In this document: positions 39,001 through 49,623 of the stretch, piece after piece | Numbering within the stretch: position 1 is the stretch's first letter | Layout: the number at the start of each line of letters is the position of its first letter | Origin: Chiua virens | Lineage: Eukaryota; Basidiomycota; Agaricomycetes; Boletales; Boletaceae | Reading direction: 5' to 3' | Length of the DNA stretch: 64,000 nt | Assembly (NCBI GenBank): GCA_019787685.1 | Contig: JAHNUO010000011.1 | Span: 744,001 to 808,000, forward strand | Position numbers and translations under genes: made by a program | The notes under the pieces: generated by a model | What the model was told of the DNA's origin: nothing | The model's database searches: none | Seen by the model: the letters and a program-made list of their open reading frames with translations, nothing else

Positions 39001-39284
39001 ATCAAAGTGTGTATTCGCCACGAGTATACGGGACCATATCTCTGAAAACGCCCATCCAGGTTGTCAACTATGACACGGCACCTGCCCCGGTGACCTTTGT
39101 GTTGCCGTTCCAGGTTTCCAGCTCCGGGAACGTGACCGTGATCACTGGTGATGCAACTGCGAGCAACACCCCCACGACGCCAAAAGCTGTTCTTCCAAAG
39201 ACCTCCGCCATGACATTTGCCCAAACGTTCAATTACACTGCCCCTGCGTACAGTGTCAGCGCCTTGGCAGCCTACCTTGCATGA
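36072..39284 (+). CDS. secreted alpha-L-arabinofuranosidase, GH51
   Basis: GH51 enzymes remove arabinofuranosyl side chains from plant hemicellulose and pectin. The start at 36072 gives a signal peptide (RSMLTLFVFASFATATSV). Spliced motifs: YGQMLEDIN-H-SGDGG, AELLQNRAFQQVTP, AWSPINSADIN, GQVGFGNAGYYG, PSYFRLPGGNNL-E-GQ, RWVWDATVGPLVDRPG, LGLLEYMYLCEDM, then IEIGNEDFF (acid/base Glu in GNE, about 37907-37935), NHVYSTPDYFVEN and QGEYAAIS with the presumed nucleophile Glu (about 38430). A C-terminal beta domain ends SALAAYLA. The gene is cut by many introns, and reading the conserved motifs requires exons of 17 nt (36240-36256), 9 nt (36323-36331), 3 nt (36384-36386) and 3 nt (37315-37317). No frameshift was found. 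Confidence 0.92.
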
Positions 39285-39363
39285 AGAGGCCAGACAACGA
39301 GCATAATAAAAATTCTTCCGTTCCCAATAGTATGTGTAGAACAAAGGGTCTTGGCTTATATAA

Positions 39364-40967
39364 CTACGACGGACGTTCGCCGGACAATCGCCGTTGCAAT
39401 ATATGCTGAACCTTTCCAAAAACATTCTCGATGCGTTGCACGTATTCGTCCGAGTTTTGGTCTTGCATGTTACCAGCGGGGACGTCCAGCGTAAACGAGG
39501 GTTGATACAACGGGAACGCACGGATGGTCTGGAATCGCCGCATCTAAAGAGAGCGATCTGCCAGCCTGAAACCAGGGTGGTGAGATCGACATCGCGTTTC
39601 GACAAGCCAAGTCCACTTGCCGCGACCGACGTCAAGAAAGCCCATGCGCGTGCGGCGTTTGGAGAATTGTATCCGCCTTGAGGCACGTTTGAAAATAAGG
39701 AATGGCGTCATGGAAGCGAGGATGGGCACATACCGCCTCCAAGGAGAAGCTTCTTTCCTGACCAGCCGTGCACGATTCTATCAATGCACCATCCGAGCGA
39801 ACCTTGGCCACCGATCGACCAATTCCAGGTCGCCATAGGGTCACCAGCGAGCCCATCCACACCACATTGGATGACAATAAAGTCTGGTTGGAACGTATCC
39901 TTGATCGCCTCGACGATGGGCCATACTCGTACAAACGTCCTACAGGACGCGCCCGTTTGAAGTGGCATGGACAAGGTAAACGGATCGAAAGACGCGTCCT
40001 CTGGATCTGGCAGAGCAGCAAGAGAGGATGCAGGAAAAAAACCAGGCGCAGCATGATGAATCGAGAGCGTCTATGTGTAGCAGTCCTCTTCCATGTCAAA
40101 CCAGTAACATGAAATCAACGTTCCCTTACCAACACTTGAGATCCCACACTTTGACTGGGATTGTGAAACGCATGAGAGACTGCGTCAGAGAAATGGAGGT
40201 CCAAGTCGAGGTACAGAATGCGAGACCGCCGTGGTGGCACTGAAGGCGGGCAAGGCGGGATGCGTCTCAAAGCGAGGATAGCAAGGACGCAATCGGCCAC
40301 GTAGCAGAACCCAGACGCATGCGACTTTTGCGCGTGGTGTCTAGACTAACCTGAAGCGTGTTCAAAAAAACGTGGAGACGTGGCTGACCTGCCACCATCC
40401 CAACAAACAGCAACATCGCAAAGATTATCTTTGATGGCGTCGACGGCCGTCAACGTCGCTCCTGCAATCAAGGGTATATACTCGTGCATTCCTCGGAACG
40501 GTGGGCAATCCTACTCAGCTGGCATGACGATCGTCAGTGACGAGAAAGAAGAGTGCACGCACGTCCTCGAGCCCAAACTCGGCGACTTTGGATTGATCTT
40601 CGTAGTCGTTGGAAGGGTTCAACGCACTAATCCAGGTAGTCACGGGTATGATAAACCAAGAGCTCTCTGCTGGTTGCCCTGCGAGGCCGATGAAATTTGA
40701 CACACTTCTGACCATCGGGCAAAGCCAATGACTGGATACCGAGTGCGCTGACCAACGAGTGTACCAACAATGAACGATTTTTATTCGAAGGCAGAAGAGA
40801 TGACACCTGGAAGGTTATGTTTCCAAGTCGAGTTGTGCAACTGTGATTCAGTGTCATTGGGATAGGAGTCGATTCTGAGTTCACAATGTTATGGTACTTA
40901 CTCTGACTAGTTCCTCGGACACGACGTAAACAATTGGAGGAATCCCGCCTAGGTCGTCGTGCTGCAT
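39364..40967 (-). CDS. class I (HDAC8/Hos1-like) histone deacetylase, one apparent +1 shift
   Basis: Zinc-dependent lysine deacetylase. The start at 40967 reads [20 protein letters not shown], then [62 protein letters not shown], the active-site [17 protein letters not shown] (the tandem His pair), [57 protein letters not shown] and finally [18 protein letters not shown] to a stop at 39366-39364. Exons are short and introns about 50 nt. One extra base near 39512-39519 (GTTCCCGTT) separates AIPDHPC from PLYQPSFTL. The product would be about 380 residues. Likely nuclear; exact orthology between HDAC8 and Hos1 groups is uncertain. Confidence 0.87.
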
Positions 40968-41140
40968 TTGCAGTTTAGTGCTGGGACAAGGACGCGCAGC
41001 TCGAACTTCAATTGGTGTTTATTTGGGAATTACAATTCGAACGGTCATCAACATCAGTTGACAACCAGCGGACCAGTGCCTGCTGCCATTCACATTCCAG
41101 TCGAACTTGTACGTATAACGACATCCGCATTGACTTGCGA
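40968..41140. promoter_or_regulatory. divergent promoter of the HDAC and YAH1
   Basis: 173 bp between start codons, with no TATA box seen. Confidence 0.4.
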
Positions 41141-41897
41141 ATGTCCAACGTGGTTGGGATTCTACCTCGGGGTCGGTCATCCTTGGGTTTCATACGGCTA
41201 CAGCAATCATTGTCACCACCTTCCCCTAGACAATGTCCGCGGATAGCCTTCACACAAGTACCACCATTCCGTCGTCGCTGGCTACACGCATCCAGTGGTA
41301 CGCATACTCCAGATTCATGTCCTCTCTTGACGACTGGGTCACTTACTACATTTTATTTCAGTACAGCACCACGGCAGTATCACTCGTCCTTCTCCGGGAA
41401 CTGGGTCTGTCCTCTTAAATCACTTCGTTTGTTGCATCACGCTAATACCTATCCTCCTTCTCAGCATCATTTTGCACTTCAAAGATCACCAAGGAAACCT
41501 CATAAAAACTACCGAAGCCAGCGAGGGCGACGACATATTATCACTCGCACACGAATGGGACATTGATCTCGAAGGTACTCAGTTCCGTTGCCATCCTTGA
41601 CATCTGGGGAATTTTTCTTCCCATTTTTCACCCATCTTGCCGACTACTCCAGGTGCTTGCGAAGGCTCTATTGCCTGTTCGACTTGCCATGTCATCCTTC
41701 CACCTGAGCACTACGACAGCCTCCCCGACCCTTCAGATGACGAAAATGATATGCTCGATCTCGCATTCGGATTGACCGATACAAGCCGCCTCGGGTGTCA
41801 GGTACACATCACGAGAGACATGAACGGAATGGAGATTCGGTTACCGAGCGCCACCAGGAATATGTTTGTCGACGGAAAGAAGCCTACGCATCATTGA
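41141..41897 (+). CDS. YAH1: mitochondrial [2Fe-2S] ferredoxin Yah1 (adrenodoxin-type)
   Basis: Yah1 passes electrons from ferredoxin reductase to iron-sulphur cluster assembly and haem A synthesis in the mitochondrial matrix. The N-terminus ([20 protein letters not shown], later [10 protein letters not shown]) is Arg-rich and lacks acids, as a matrix-targeting sequence does. The ferredoxin domain has [40 protein letters not shown], where four Cys ligands are spaced C-x5-C-x2-C plus the later Cys in [11 protein letters not shown], and ends [18 protein letters not shown]. Three GT-AG introns (starting near 41294, 41408 and 41572) join in frame. Intact, with normal length of about 180 residues. 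Confidence 0.94.
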
Positions 41898-42948
41898 ACA
41901 TCGCATACTTACAGAAGGGTGCGCAGGGAATGGAAAGCATCTTGGGACCAATCGCGAGATGTGATGTGGACCTCGAGGACGTACCGTAGGTGGTTGTGGA
42001 TACTTGCTCGATATTCCCCACTCGGGTGATAGTGGTCGTGATGCTTAGATTGCGTCTGTGGAAGGGGCGTGGAGGTGTGTAAGAGGGACGAGCAGTTTAG
42101 AGGGTCTGGCATACTAGGTATGCTTGGCCACTCAGTTCCAATACATTCACAGTTTGAAATACCACCCTGATTTTGCTTCAAGCTTCAAGTCCCACAGCAA
42201 ACTTCCGTCGCTCAACATTTACGCTAGACCGCTGAAACCCGCATGTGTCTTGTGGAAAGACCTTGATCCTGCCGAATCTAGCAGATGCTGTTACGACTCA
42301 GTTTGTCGTCCCGAGTTCGGTTACAATCGTGCGGCTGAATTTCTTCAGCCAACTGTGACACAGCTTCCTCGCTTTCATAATGGCACACTTTGTTTGATAC
42401 ACGGAAGCACGGCATTTCGACATTTGTCTGAAAAGAATCAAGGTAGTAGGAAGCAGTCTCGCGGACCCTCATTCACATGATTCAGGCTGGACGATGCGAT
42501 CCGTCCGCATAAGTGAAAACCAGGCACATGGTAGGTTTCGGACAAGTCTTCTGAGTCCGTCCGAACGGACACCCTGCCGGTGAAGTCTCGTGTTCAGGCC
42601 TCATGTCGCTGCCCTTCTTACGACCACCTATTGCAACGCTCCACAACGGTAAGGTTTAGTTTTCGTAGGTCAAGTTTTAGGTCGTCACATAAGGTCGTCA
42701 TTCATCAGTTTGTAAAACGTTCCGCAGCACAAGTGATATTGGAGTGATACACTGACAGCGGCAATATTCTCTCAGCTAAGTGAAAATAGTTTCCCCGACA
42801 CTTCCGAGTGATCAGAAAACAGCCATGCCGATCATTCAGAGATGTGGACTTCGTTACCTGAGTACCATGATGTTGGAATGTATAAATCAGACTCAAGTCT
42901 CAGAGAAATACAGATCTGGTACACAACACATCTACCTATAGGAATTCG
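41898..42948. other. no gene recognised
   Basis: About 1 kb between YAH1 and eIF3g. A plus-strand open frame to 42480 has no ATG near its start, no motif and no splice structure. Nothing else seen. Confidence 0.4.
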
Positions 42949-43995
42949 TCATCGCCCATCCGGTCTCGGTTCTGCGACATGATGGTCAGGACATGAGGAA
43001 AGAAACATAACATGCTGACCACTTACGGGACCATTGCACACTCAGAATCAAATTATCGTATCCCTTTCCGTTCAGTTTCTGCATCGCGCGTTCTGCAATT
43101 GCTCTATCCTCAAAGCTAACGAACGCAAAGCCCTTTCCGACACCGGTCTCCCTGTCCCGACCCACATACACTCTTGCGACGCGGCCAAACGCACCAAAGA
43201 GTTCGCGAAGATCGTTCTCCAGCGTTTCCTCCGAGATATTTGTGACGCGGAGTGTGGGGAGATCATCCCGAGAACCAGCTCCACCTGGACGACCCATCGA
43301 TTCTCCCGGACCGCGAGCACCCGCACGCATCGATGGCGGAACGTACTTGCCGCCAGACGACGCAGCAGGCGGTGCATCTGCCGGGGGAGTGAGATCGTCT
43401 GCCGAAGGGATGTCCGCAGTCTCGAGGCCCGCAAGGGAGTCCTTGTAAGGACACTTGGCCGTAAAATGGTCTCCTTTACACAAACGACAGGCGACCTTGC
43501 CGGCACCGGCTTTGGCCAGCTCGGTCTTGATATTCTGTTCGGCGGTGGGTTCGACCTCTGTGGACTGCAACAGGCGAGCATCAGAGATGCGTCTAGGATG
43601 GGAGACGGAACGAGGGCGTGGGCGTACCTTGTTTCCGGCAGTCAATTTGAGCACGACGTTTTCGACGACCGTCGTCGTTGCACGATCGGGACCTGGCTTG
43701 TTGCCCCGTTCCTTGCCAAATTTTGCCCACTTTTTGCGCTCTGCGACGGTATGTTCGACGACTGATTTTTGGAGCGTTCGTTTGATCTTGCGAGTGATCT
43801 GTGTCCAGACGATCTGCAAATGCGATACATCAGTGGGAGACTGATGCACACCTTGACTTTCTTGCCCTCATCATTAATGGTGTACTCGATTGTTATCCGT
43901 AGGCCATTCTCGTCGATGTAATCATTGGTGGGTTCTGCGAGCTCGTCTACGTCGTCTGCCCACGACGTTTTTTGTGCGGATACCTGCGCAGACAT
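42949..43995 (-). CDS. TIF35: translation initiation factor eIF3 subunit G (Tif35)
   Basis: eIF3g is a peripheral eIF3 subunit with an RRM near the mRNA entry channel that promotes scanning and reinitiation. It starts MSAQVSAQKTSWADDVDELA, then ITIEYTINDEGKKVK, TRKIKRTLQKSVVEHTVAER and KKWAKFGKERGNKPGPDRAT. A CCHC-type zinc knuckle (CRLCKGDHFTAKCPY) is followed by a Pro/Gly/Ala linker and the C-terminal RRM with RNP2-like LRVTNISEE and RNP1 KGFAFVSFE. After a last intron the protein ends VQWSQPRPDGR with a TGA at 42951-42949. Three introns join in frame. Intact. Confidence 0.95.
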
Positions 43996-44254
43996 TGTTG
44001 TCGATGGCAAAGGGTCAATCAAATCAAAATAATCAATAACAACCAAATCGCTAACAAAACCTCGACGAGACTCTTCTACACACTTCTACTCACACCATCT
44101 CTCGACCTTTTCCAAGCAGTTCTTACGCTCGAATGGCGAGCCAACGTGAACGTTCGAGTATCTCACGCCTGTCGACCGTGAATGCCACGGGAATTGCCGA
44201 CTAACGGGAATCTGAAGTCTCAGCCACCAGAGACGCTCATTTCAACGCTACAGC
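43996..44254. promoter_or_regulatory. divergent promoter of eIF3g and eS30
   Basis: 259 bp separate the start codons of two translation genes, which would allow shared control. The region is pyrimidine-rich near the eS30 side (CTTCTACACACTTCTACTCAC), as in many ribosomal protein promoters. Confidence 0.45.
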
Positions 44255-44751
44255 ATGGGGAAAGGTATGCATGGCGTGTCTTCTCTCGAACGTGTGCAGA
44301 CTCAATTTATTCCTCATTTCACCTAGTTCACGGGTCGCTTGCGCGTGCCGGCAAGGTCAAATCTCAGACGCCCAAAGTTGAAAAACAGGAAAAGCAAACA
44401 CCCGCCACTGGCCGTGCCAAGAAGCGAGAGCTGTACAATCGCAGGCAAGTGCATTGGATCTGTATTCATCATGTCCCTGATCTCTCTTTAGATTCGTGAA
44501 CGTCACCACCTGTTCCAGGAGGGAAACGGAAAATGTGAGTACCCTGTTCTTGTGCTACCCACGGTTTCATTACCGATTCTTGTATGATGAAACAAAAGAA
44601 TCAAGCATAGTTCACACTGAAACTATCGTGTTGACAACCAAGCATCACGTCTTTCGCTCCTATCTGACCTACTCTCTTTGTTCAAAAATCCATCGAGTGA
44701 ATCGTGTCTGACTGGTCCATGTCCTCTAGGAACCCCAACTCAGAGAAGTAG
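44255..44751 (+). CDS. RPS30: 40S ribosomal protein eS30, one apparent +1 shift
   Basis: Small basic protein of the 40S subunit. Exon 1 (44255-44264) encodes MGK; after an intron exon 2 reads [20 protein letters not shown] and [12 protein letters not shown]. Exon 3 starts at 44492 with FVNVTT, and exon 4 (44730-44751) completes a NPNSEK ending. The second intron (44445-44491) needs a GC donor in the context CAG|GCAAGT. In exon 3 one extra base around 44506-44516 (CACCTGTTCC) puts PGGKRKM out of frame with FVNVT; without it the protein matches eS30 to the last residue. There is no ubiquitin-like fusion, as expected in most fungi. The final intron is long for this window (about 195 bp). Confidence 0.92.
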
Positions 44752-46001
44752 TCTGGGTTCACTGCACCGTTCTGAGATGGCCAAGGTCCTCATGTACTTA
44801 GTTCTCAGCGACGACCACAGTTCGTTTATCGTCCATGTTGCGGTCTCGACCGACCATAGGCACGGGGTATTCCCCCAACTGGTAATAACTTTCTGTCATG
44901 TTTGCAATTCAACAACTGAGGCCACTATCTCCACTGCATGAGCAATCTATTTGATCCAACACGCACTTGAGCGATGCTACGTATCTATATCACGAGTCAT
45001 TGAAACAAGAACACTTTGCCACACGAAGCGATCCTGCGGCGCCGCTCTGAGCGCACTGTTTCCTGTCAATAAACGTTCGACTTCGCCCTTGCTGCATTTA
45101 GGACGTACCAGTCACCTGATGGTACTACACGGACGCAGTAAATGTTGCACCCTGGGGATCAAAGAGCTGCAGCACGACGTAATACCTACCCCAGGAACCC
45201 CATAGACATTACCTCATGACGAATTGACGAAAGAGAGTGAAGAGGTTTCTCGCAGCCACTGGCAAATGGAGATCAAACAACGTTCCTCCGTGACGGAGGC
45301 TACCATTAGATAATGAGGCAACCGGCTTTTGCACGAGACTTGTGTGGCAGGTGCTTAAATGAACGGCCAACCCGATGTCACCCATCGCGATCGCGACCAG
45401 CCGCAAACCCGAACAGAATCACGAGAAAAGATGTCATTTCTTGCAGGGATGGTTCGATCGCACACCACACGTTCGTGGAATGAGGGTTCTGGTGCACTGG
45501 ATGGCGGCATGGCGAACTACCATTCATTAGATCTGCCGCAGTTTGAGTGCAAGCTGATCAGGGACCGATGCCAGCGAGCGGCTGGCGGGGGAAACTGGTG
45601 CTGTGACTCGACATGTAATGGAAAGATCACGCGCCAATTACGCACGTTCACCTCATTTGTATCTAGGTCCAGCCGAGGAGGAGCTCAGAGTATTTAAGCC
45701 ACCATGAACGCAGATGACAAGGAAGACATGGCAGTCCAGTCAGAGACCAGAGGCACACAGAGGAAGACATTCCCGCAAAAGATGACAGCGATTAGTGCGC
45801 GGTTGACAAGGGCGCTGTCAACGACGGAAGGAGGAGATAGTAGTTCGGTGGCGGAGACCCTGGTGGACAAAAGACAAGGTGAGTGTCGATGTCTATTTAA
45901 GCAAAGATAAGCAGCGGGCGAGATAAGAACGCCCCTTGCGATAACAGATAACAATCATTTCTTATATCTCCCACCACTACTTCCCCTGACTTCGGATTTC
46001 A
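44752..46001. other. intergenic region with only weak open frames
   Basis: 1.25 kb. Two plus-strand frames are open: 45359-45697 (113 codons) and 45704-45910 (MNADDKEDMAVQSETR, polar). Neither is recognisable. The second is preceded by a TATTTAAG-like sequence and followed by a plausible splice donor, so a small unknown gene cannot be excluded. Confidence 0.35.
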
Positions 46002-46940
46002 ATGACAGACACCCCATCCGACATCGAGAGTCGCTCCGTCTCGAGGGGACGCGAGGCTTTCGTGAGTCGCCTCGTTCTCGACATGGTCCGTGCTCATACA
46101 GCTTGCAGGTATCTTCCGGAAGAGGCGGGGCGGGTAACATCAGGCGTTCCTCCTTGTCCCGCGACTGCCCGTCCCATCGACGGCCCAGACGACTTTTCGC
46201 CAACCCGTGGCCGCGAGCCCGCAGTGCACCCCGAAAGGGTTCGTCCCCCCTTGATCCCTCAAACCGCTCACTGACGCATGGTACATCAGATCCTGTCCAC
46301 CGGCCGCGGTGGTGCCGGAAACATACGCTCGCCTTCCAAGGATCCCCACATCCCACCCATCCCTGAAGGCGAGTCCACCTACCAGGCCAAGCTCATCCAC
46401 GACCACGCCGAGACGACCATCCTCGTAAGCGCTTCCCCCATTCACACACCCGCCCCTCACGCCCGGAACTCTTCCGTTTAGCACTCCTCTGGCCGTGGCG
46501 GTGTCGGAAACATCAGCGCGTCCCGTTCCCGTTCCCGAGATCCGGCCACGGTCATGCACTCCACAGGGCGAGGCGGCGCTGGGAACATTCATCCCGGAAG
46601 CCACCTCAGACCAGACTCTTTGGACCAAGAGGAACGCATCCAGCACACCCATCACGAGGGCATGTCCGTACCTTGTTCCTCGCCCTGCCGAGCATGTCCC
46701 AACTGACCCGTCAACAGACACTCGACTGGGAGGGGTGGTGCCGCCAATATCACCGTCGCTCACGAGCCGGACGTTGAACATGTCCATCATCATCATCACC
46801 TCGGCGAGCTCGAGTCCACGGGGCGCGGCGGCGCTGGCAACATCATCCGGGACCGTTCTGCGTCTCGTGACCCCGGTACTAGGGCCGATTCCAAGGAGAA
46901 GCATGGCATCGCCGCGATTTTCGACAAGATGACTCATTAA
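46002..46940 (+). CDS. GRGGAGNI-repeat protein (DUF3602, Par32-like), one apparent +1 shift
   Basis: Par32-like proteins are small, disordered and phosphorylated; in yeast Par32 links TORC1 to ammonium transporters. The start at 46002 reads MTDTPSDIESRSVSRGREAF. The octapeptide GRGGAGNI or a close variant occurs six times: after SS near 46110, after ST near 46303, after HSS near 46490 (GVGNI), after HST near 46565, GRGGAANI near 46733 and after EST near 46818. A His run lies near 46785. The end is IAAIFDKMTH. Introns start near 46062, 46241, 46424 and 46661. One extra base at about 46164-46171 (GACTGCCC) shifts the frame after SLSRD. The family link is clear; the role in this fungus is not. 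Confidence 0.85.
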
Positions 46941-47277
46941 TTATCGTCTAAGTTGCCAATATTCAGCTGCGTGAAGTATTTATTTTCTACTTCCTCTTTT
47001 CTTATTTCAAGTACATATCCATTTGGTTCCGGGAATCGAATAGTATCTTCTCTAGCTAAGCTACAATATCGTAGCATTTCATAACTGCCCACACCACTCT
47101 GTCCTGGACAACATGTATCCTTCATTGTGCAGTAATATATACGATCCGTGCACATAAACAACGTCATAGATTAACTGCGCTCAGCGCAATCCCGAAAACA
47201 TAGAAAGCCACATAAACACAGATTACCGTAAAAAAGAATATTTCCTAAAATCATGGATATAACCAACAGATAACATC
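46941..47277. other. tail-to-tail intergenic region
   Basis: 337 bp between converging stops, AT-rich, with no feature seen beyond presumed 3' UTRs. Confidence 0.4.
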
Positions 47278-49546
47278 TCATCGATCCCAAGTCTCGAATT
47301 GTTTCACCAATTCCCTGACGCTAGCTCCACCACTGAGCCCCGCCGTCGGCCGTCCACTTCGATCGGCTTTCATCGGCGAGTGATGCCGTAGATCGACTAA
47401 CCGCTTCGGCCGAATAGAAACAGGGATCATCGATTTCAACTCTAGCGACGCGTGTCGGAGGTGGACTTGGTCCTTCGGATGGGGCAGCCGTAAATCAGGC
47501 GTTCGGGATGGCGTCCGAATCGGACCCCACGTGTGACTTGTCAGCCAGCTCGGCTCCAGGTCACCCAACACCATCTTACCCACGTCATGTTGCCCAGAAA
47601 CGACAGTGTTGTCCGAAGAAACCGAAGAACTGGTTGGGCACCGTTCCAACGTGCCCGAGAGCCCCATGGCTTCTTCCAAAAGCCCACGGTAACGCAGCTC
47701 GGTCGTGCCGAACTTACGCGCAACAGGTGGCGCGCGCCTTGTAGTTCGTGACTGTTTCTTGATGAGTACGTCTAATCTCAACATCAAGTTGTCTCTGGTG
47801 GGACGTGAGCGTGTGTCACCCTCTGAGGTCGCGAAAACTCACCTTGACCATTCGGGTCCGAGACCGACCAGGACAGATTCACCACCAAGTTGGTTTGCAA
47901 AACGATCTAATACAACGTCTTTCGATATGTCTCCCATGTCCGCAAGTACATTTATCCCAAGATCATGTGCTGCTGCAACGGCAAGTCGCTCCGCAACGAG
48001 GCATTTATCTAAACATTTCCAACAATCGCGGGTCCATTCTCCGAGAGGAGGAATGAGAGGTTCGGGGGGAGGTGGACAAGTCGTCGCCGCCTTCAGAGGG
48101 GACAATGTGAATGACGCATCACAGTAACTGATTGAATTGTGCTCGAGGAAGACACTGTCTTCCGCTTCCCGCCAGATCTCGAGCAGGGGAAGACTACGCG
48201 ATCCTGGTGACGATTCACATCCCTGGAGAGTCTGCCATCGCTGGCTTCTTGACTCTACATAGGACTTGGATATCCCAGCATTCTCGATAGTCTTGCGACG
48301 CTTTCGCCTTGATCGACTAGACCGTTTCTTCTTCTCAGCAGCAAGAATACAGTCATAATCATGCTAGACTAGAATGATTAAACGGCTAGAATGACACAAT
48401 GTATACACGCACCATTCTTAGGATGGCGGCAGCACGAGCAGCTGCTTTAGGGTCGTCGCTGGTGATCTTAATGATGTCTTCTCCCTCGACATTATCGCCT
48501 TCGTCCGAAGAAGAATCTTCCATAGGATCGTCAGCCGCGATAGGCCGAGTAGACACGCGCGGACCATCGTTGATAGGGACCGAAAGTTCACGGTCAATTC
48601 GATCCTCTTCTTCCTCTTCTTCCTCTTCTTCCAAGATTGTTCGATCCGACTGTGGCGGAGCTTGTCCGGATTGGATGAGCGAAAGAACCTGAGTAGACTC
48701 TGAATCCACATCGAACAGGGGGAAATCGTCATCCAAATGCGCGAATTCATCCTCCGAGACCGACGTCGGTGACGACGGTTCCACATCTGAATGCGGAGGC
48801 TCCGTCGCGACTTCCCACAGATCCGATTCCTCATCAGGAGTCACATCCAGAATATCCTCGAATTTACCCCCGTCCTCCGGGAGTGGCAACGACCGCTCCA
48901 TCATCTCGCTATACGGAAATGGACTGACGGGCCGCCCCCATGAATCCATGCGCTTCCTCGCCGGCCCGGCCTTGGTGGGGACTTTGAGAATCTTGTACTT
49001 GCCCGTGTACTCGCCCGTGAGATTGAGCTCGTCATCGTCCGAGTCGCTCCATGCATCGCTCATTTCCGTGACGGCGCGGGGTGCATCAAACACGGGGAGC
49101 GCATGGACCTCTGTGTCCGGCGAGTCCTCATACGCACCGACCCCAGAGAGTCGCGCGGCAAACGATACCGGGGGAGCGATACGCGCCGCGTCTGTCGGCG
49201 AGGAGGGAAACACGGGCGTGAACCGGGCACGGAGGGGAGGACTCCGCATCGAGGGGGTCCCAGATAGGAGGAGTGGATCGTCCGAGGGCGAGGGTGGGCG
49301 AACCTTGGAGAGGTCGATCTCGGGCGGTTCGCTCTTGACCTTGGTCGCGGCGCGTTTGGAGCGTGAGGTGACTTTGCGTTTCATGGGTTTGGGCGTTGCG
49401 CGGGGTGTGAGGATGACCTCGCGCGGTGTGTCGATGGACTTGTCGGGTAGCGTTGGTGTGAGGGGCATTCTGAAAGGCTGTCGAGGTCGAAATGGCTGTC
49501 GAGGTCGGTCATTGTTACTGGCAGCGTCGCGGGCAGCGCTGGGCAT
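47278..49546 (-). CDS. conserved-looking acidic protein of unknown function
   Basis: Three exons on the minus strand: 49546-48415, 48365-47869 and 47810-47278 (boundaries approximate), joined in frame by a short and a 58-nt intron. The protein of about 710 residues has a basic, Pro/Thr-rich N-terminus (RSKRAATKVKSEP), an acidic middle with a Glu run (near 48610-48635), a basic KKKRSSRSRRKRRKT nuclear-localisation-like patch, and a compact C-terminal domain with GEWTRDCWKCLDKCLVAERL, DMGDISKDVVLDRFANQLGG and GLGPEWSRDNLMLRLD. This last part looks like a folded helical domain. I cannot name the family. Likely nuclear. Its start faces BIR1 77 bp away. Confidence 0.75.
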
Positions 49547-49623
49547 TGCAGATGGTCGTGGCTATCAGAGAACAAAGCTTGAGCATCTGAACAAGCACGT
49601 GACACTTGTCTTCCAACTACTCC
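49547..49623. promoter_or_regulatory. 77-bp divergent promoter (unknown gene / BIR1)
   Basis: Two opposite start codons 77 bp apart; contains the E-box-like CACGTGAC at about 49596-49603. Confidence 0.45.

Noticed and set aside
43034..43765. 243-codon plus-strand frame
   Set aside because: Antisense of eIF3g, whose RRM and zinc knuckle are unmistakable.
46140..46937. 265-codon minus-strand open frame
   Set aside because: It is the antisense of the GC-rich GRGGAGNI repeats of the PAR32-like gene; composition is a shadow and no motif is present.
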